A stretch of 35,553 nucleotides of DNA from an uncultured Planctomycetota bacterium (GTDB lineage Bacteria; Planctomycetota; Planctomycetia; Pirellulales; Thermoguttaceae). The translations under genes were made by a program, and so were the position numbers. Numbering within the stretch: the stretch's first letter is position 1; every line of letters starts with the position of its first letter. The notes beneath the pieces are model-generated. The model made no database searches. It was not told where the DNA came from and worked only from the letters and a program-made list of their open reading frames with translations. The stretch lies in the NCBI GenBank assembly GCA_902770245.1, contig CACXSS010000006.1, positions 1 through 35,553 on the forward strand. The letters run 5' to 3'. This document shows, in pieces, positions 32,811 to 35,553 of the stretch.

Positions 32811-34115
32811 CTATTTCATATACTTGTCTGCAAAGTTCATGTACTGTTCCCAGTCCCAGGGCGTGATGTTGTGTCCGCCGTTGCGAACGTGGTAATGAAT
32901 GATTCCGCCAACGGGGGTGTCCAGAGGCGGCATTTTGGGCGGGTTGGCGTCGCCGATGGGGTTCTCGCAGAACAGTTTGTAAACGGACTCGGCGTTGCAG
33001 GCGGAAAGGAACTCGCCTTTCGGGTCTGCCCAAATGTCTTTTTCAGACGACGCAACGTAAACCGGGCGCGGCGCCTGCAGGGCGATTAATTCGTGCATGT
33101 CGAACGGCAAATCGTTTTCTTTGTCGACGTATTTGAACAGGTTGTCACAGAACCAGTACGGGAAATTCTTTTGCATGATTTTCATGCGTTCGCCGACCGG
33201 ACGTCGATACAAAGCCGCGCCGCCGCAGCCGGAGTTGTTGGAAACGACCAGCGCGAATCGTTCGTCGCACGCGCCAGCCCATAAGGCGGTTTTGCCCAGT
33301 CGGGAATGTCCGATAACAGCAACCTTCGTTCCGTCAATGTCCGGGTCAGTCTGGAGGTAATCCAAAGCGCAAGACAAACCCCACGCCCACATGGAAATCG
33401 CCTTCCATTCAGTTCCGTCTTTGACTTCTTTTTGGGGGAACAGGGTTGCAACGCCGGCTTTTGTGTACTCGGCATTGGAGTCCGGCGCGAGTTCGCCCAT
33501 ATAGATCGTGCAAAGGGCGTAGCCGCGAGCGATAATATCGTCAATCGGCCAGCGAGTTGGCGCGATGCCTTTACCGCGGCTGGCTTCCGTCGACCTGTTA
33601 TTGACGCGTCCGTTAGCCGGCTCGTTGGGAACCCACGCGTCTGTCATGGTTACGTCCGGTTCAGTTGTAATCGTGTGATTCCCGCGGAAATTCAATCCCA
33701 GGAATGCGGGAACTTTCTTTCCTTCCGGGCGATCGTTGGGTACGTAAACCAGCATGCGCGCTTTGACGCCGTCAGGCTGTCCGTTGAAGTTGATAACGAC
33801 TTCTTTTCGGGTCGCTTTGCCGTCGCGGGCGTCTTTTTTAACGTTCTCGACGGTAAAGGTCATCGTTTCAAACTTGGGGGGAAGAACGCCGTAAACGCCC
33901 TCGGCGAACATCTTGTAAATTTCCGGGCGGCGGATGGTCTTCCATTGCTCGGCGGTAGTGATTTTCGTACCGTCGTTTGCCGTCAGCGGGTCTGGCAGCG
34001 TGTAATCCGGAATCGGAACCGGGTCAAAGTGCGGGTCGCGCTCGCCCTGTGCGTAAGCGGCTGAGCAGATAATTACGGCTGCAATCAATGCAAATGTCTT
34101 GTTCAAAATTGACAT
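32811..34115 (-). CDS. Exported CE15 glucuronoyl esterase
   Basis: 434 aa from the ATG at 34115, which has an AAGGAG ribosome-binding site and begins the signal peptide MSILNKTFALIAAVIICSAAYA; the ATG at 34154 is less likely. CE15 motifs: nucleophile GHSRLGKTALW with S271, SNNSGCGGAALYRR, FPYWFC, LPFDMHELIALQAPRPVYVA, and NGGHNITPWDW with H415. The acidic member of the triad was not fixed. The family hydrolyses the ester between 4-O-methyl-glucuronic acid of xylan and lignin, acting outside the cell. No GH10/11 xylanase is nearby, but GH51 and the acetyl-esterase-like protein in this window act on related polymers. An extended -10 promoter and a 5' hairpin lie upstream. Confidence 0.92.
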   Translation of the reverse strand: MSILNKTFALIAAVIICSAAYAQGERDPHFDPVPIPDYTLPDPLTANDGTKITTAEQWKTIRRPEIYKMFAEGVYGVLPPKFETMTFTVENVKKDARDGKATRKEVVINFNGQPDGVKARMLVYVPNDRPEGKKVPAFLGLNFRGNHTITTEPDVTMTDAWVPNEPANGRVNNRSTEASRGKGIAPTRWPIDDIIARGYALCTIYMGELAPDSNAEYTKAGVATLFPQKEVKDGTEWKAISMWAWGLSCALDYLQTDPDIDGTKVAVIGHSRLGKTALWAGACDERFALVVSNNSGCGGAALYRRPVGERMKIMQKNFPYWFCDNLFKYVDKENDLPFDMHELIALQAPRPVYVASSEKDIWADPKGEFLSACNAESVYKLFCENPIGDANPPKMPPLDTPVGGIIHYHVRNGGHNITPWDWEQYMNFADKYMK

Positions 34116-34156
34116 GAAGCGCTCCTTAAAATATAGGGTTTTATAAGCATACAACG

Positions 34157-34190
34157 ATAAGACTCGCGTCTTATTATTTGCATTATAGCA
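34157..34190 (-). promoter_or_regulatory. Extended -10 promoter and 5' leader hairpin of the CE15 gene
   Basis: On the minus strand TGCTATAAT (extended -10; TATAAT at 34187-34182) has no good -35. Transcription would begin near 34175, and directly there lies ATAAGAC-GCGA-GTCTTAT (34174-34157), a 7-bp stem with a GNRA-type loop. It may protect the 5' end of the mRNA. Confidence 0.5.
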
Positions 34191-34289
34191 GAATCTCCAA
34201 CGCCGTGGAAGGGGTGAATTGGAAATATGCTCAAAAAAGGCAAAAAACGCTTTTCATGGAAGAAATTGGGGTTTTGCTCCCCCGGGGGG

Positions 34290-34318
34290 TTGCATTTGAT
34301 CTTTCGTTTGATTAAAAT
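34290..34318 (+). promoter_or_regulatory. Candidate sigma70-type promoter for the ThuA gene
   Basis: TTGCAT (34290-34295), exactly 17 nt, TAAAAT (34313-34318). The leader would be about 73 nt. A CCCCCGGGGGG palindrome lies just upstream. Confidence 0.55.
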
Positions 34319-34397
34319 ATTAAATAAATGTTGAATCGGTCGCGTTAATCCGTTTCGATAATTCCCTAAAACCCATTTTTACATGCGAGGTATTTAA

Positions 34398-35297
34398 ATG
34401 AAAATTCGTCAAGGATTGTTGATGAGCGTATTTGCCGCCGTCGCGACAGCGCTGATTTTTTCAACGGCTTTCGCCGAAGAAACGGCTAAGCTCAAAGCTT
34501 TGATTATTGACGGTCAGAACAACCACAACTGGCGCGAAACGACGCCGGTTCTCAAAAAAGACCTGGAAGACACCGGTCGCTTTACGGTAGACGTTGCGAC
34601 GTCGCCCGATCACGGTCAAGACATGTCCCAGTTCAAGCCGAACTTTGCCGCTTACGACGTTATCGTTATGAACTACAACGGCGACGACTGGTGCGAAGAA
34701 ACCAAAAAGGCGTTTGAAGAATACATGAAAAACGGCGGAGGAATGGTTTCTTTCCACGCGGCGGACAACTCTTTTACCAATTGGGCAGAGTACAACAAGA
34801 TGATTGCCGTCGGCGGCTGGGGCGGACGCAATAAAGCTTTCGGACCGTATCTGTACTGGAAAGACGGCAAACAGGTTGTTGACCACGAAACTAACGGAAC
34901 CGGCGGAAATCACGGCGCTCAGCACGAGTTCCTCGTTGAAGTCCGCGATCCGGATCACCCGATTACAAAAGGGCTGCCGCTCAAATTCCGTCATTGCAGA
35001 GACGAACTTTACGAACAGCTTCGCGGTCCGGCTGAAAACGTTAAAATCCTGGCGACAGCCTGGGCAGACCCGAAACAGAGGGGCGATGGTCGTCACGAAC
35101 CGCAGCTGATGGTTATTTCCTACGGTAAAGGCCGCGTATTCCATATTACCATGGGACACGCCGGCATCCAGTGCAAGAGTGTTGCGTTTATCGTCCCGTT
35201 CGTTCGCGGAACCGAATGGGCGGCAACCGGCGAAGTTACCATTCCCGTTCCGGACGACATGCCCGGCGAAGACAAACCCGTTATGAGACTTCCGTAA
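34398..35297 (+). CDS. Exported ThuA-domain protein
   Basis: 299 aa. Signal peptide MKIRQGLLMSVFAAVATALIFSTAFA. The body is a ThuA (trehalose-utilisation-like) domain with a class I glutamine amidotransferase-type fold: ALIIDGQNNHNWRETTPVL, YDVIVMNYNGDDW, YMKNGGGMVSFHAADN, GNHGAQHEFLVEV, DPDHPITKGLPLKFRHCRDE, LMVISYGKGRVFHITMGH. No Cys nucleophile of amidotransferases is present at the usual turn. Biochemical function is not established for most members. In planctomycetes ThuA proteins often travel with Gfo/Idh/MocA and DUF1080 proteins, as both occur here. A role in 3-keto-sugar handling is an inference. The start is set by the signal peptide and a GAGG-type ribosome-binding site. Confidence 0.88.
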   Translation: MKIRQGLLMSVFAAVATALIFSTAFAEETAKLKALIIDGQNNHNWRETTPVLKKDLEDTGRFTVDVATSPDHGQDMSQFKPNFAAYDVIVMNYNGDDWCEETKKAFEEYMKNGGGMVSFHAADNSFTNWAEYNKMIAVGGWGGRNKAFGPYLYWKDGKQVVDHETNGTGGNHGAQHEFLVEVRDPDHPITKGLPLKFRHCRDELYEQLRGPAENVKILATAWADPKQRGDGRHEPQLMVISYGKGRVFHITMGHAGIQCKSVAFIVPFVRGTEWAATGEVTIPVPDDMPGEDKPVMRLP

Positions 35298-35325
35298 TGA
35301 GAGAAGCGGTTTTCAAGTCTATAGA

Positions 35326-35420
35326 TGCTACATAGCTTCCAGCTGCTAGTCTTTAGCTATTAGCTTTAAGAATTACAAATCGCCAAGCTAACAGCCAGGA
35401 GCTAATAGCTGGCAGCCTTA
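35326..35420. repeat. Heptamer array H6 with inverted arms
   Basis: Left arm units in phase: CATAGCT, TCCAGCT, GCTAGTC, TTTAGCT, ATTAGCT. Right arm: AGCTAAC, AGCCAGG, AGCTAAT, AGCTGGC. The right arm is the reverse complement type of the left, separated by about 20 nt. It starts about 30 nt past the ThuA stop. Confidence 0.75.
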
Positions 35421-35430
35421 TTTATAAAAC

Positions 35431-35478
35431 AAGCGCTCGATACTTACGCCAATCATTGGCAATGGATATCGAGCGCTT
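35431..35478. terminator. Bidirectional terminator, hairpin within a hairpin
   Basis: Perfect 12-bp stem AAGCGCTCGATA / TATCGAGCGCTT (35431-35442, 35467-35478), with an inner hairpin GCCAA-TCA-TTGGC (35448-35460). ATTTTGT follows on the plus strand and a T-rich run, rc of TTATAAAAC, on the minus strand. It separates the ThuA gene from the convergent gene at the right edge. Confidence 0.75.
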
Positions 35479-35513
35479 ATTTTGTAACTAAAACCCGAAA
35501 AGGTTTAATTAGC

Positions 35514-35553
35514 TTATTTGCCGTTCTTAACGATGTCTTTGAGGGCCTTGAGA
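35514..35553 (-). CDS. C-terminal end of an unidentified minus-strand gene
   Basis: On the minus strand the frame reads LKALKDIVKNGK followed by TAA (35516-35514); the rest lies beyond the window. The preceding bidirectional terminator and the loss of coding signal beyond the stop support a real gene end. Too short to name. Confidence 0.55.
   Translation of the reverse strand, partial: LKALKDIVKNGK

Noticed and set aside
1..35553. tRNA, rRNA or riboswitch genes
   Set aside because: Reading the intergenic regions showed no cloverleaf, rRNA core or known riboswitch motif; a covariance search would be needed to exclude them fully.

Overview
The window looks like a piece of a Planctomycetota chromosome, probably a polysaccharide-degrading lineage. 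The signs are two DUF1559 pseudopilins with the planctomycetal prepilin head and ADxSVH tail, a PEP-CTERM surface protein made of autotransporter-type beta repeats, a haem-binding HzsA-like beta-propeller protein, Tat-exported oxidoreductase and hydrolases, and DUF1080 and ThuA proteins. This placement is inferred from protein families; no rRNA or tRNA gene was seen.

Layout. 1-4543: 3' part of a giant PEP-CTERM repeat protein, then a DUF1559 pseudopilin (4647-5768). 6077-8887: exported di-haem propeller protein. 9402-19413: carbohydrate enzymes, namely a Tat-exported GH13 protein, a GH51 arabinofuranosidase followed at 55 nt by an esterase with an F5/8C-like domain, and a Tat-exported GH106 rhamnosidase-like protein of 1128 aa. 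19798-21965: Gfo/Idh/MocA oxidoreductase and DUF1080 protein, a pair that fits 3-keto-glycoside chemistry. 22029-23438: unrecognised four-helix membrane protein built from two tandem homologous halves. Minus strand 23439-31600: flhA without other flagellar genes, a D-lactate-dehydrogenase-like enzyme with an added Cys-rich tail, and a UbiA-family / pseudopilin / beta-helix protein row. 31734-32585: endonuclease IV. 32811-34115 (-): CE15 glucuronoyl esterase. 34398-35297: ThuA protein. The right edge holds the last 12 codons of a minus-strand gene.

Working together, the secreted enzymes (GH51, acetyl-esterase-like, GH106, CE15, GH13, beta-helix protein) suit attack on plant cell-wall polysaccharide such as arabinoxylan, glucuronoxylan and rhamnose-bearing pectin. 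The Gfo/Idh/MocA, DUF1080 and ThuA proteins could process released glycosides. No SusC/SusD pair or sugar transporter is present.

The most unexpected content is intergenic. (1) At least eight copies of a REP-like element, a conserved GGAG-containing head followed by a variable hairpin, sit just past stop codons, several as head-out inverted pairs. (2) At least six period-7 arrays lie mostly on stop codons, share a CTAA/CTAT core but differ by locus, and usually form inverted arms; one pair flanks the dehydrogenase gene. (3) A third repeat occurs upstream of three genes whose products carry Tat-type leaders. Together with perfect or near-perfect sigma70-type promoters and several clear terminators, these explain most of the non-coding DNA.
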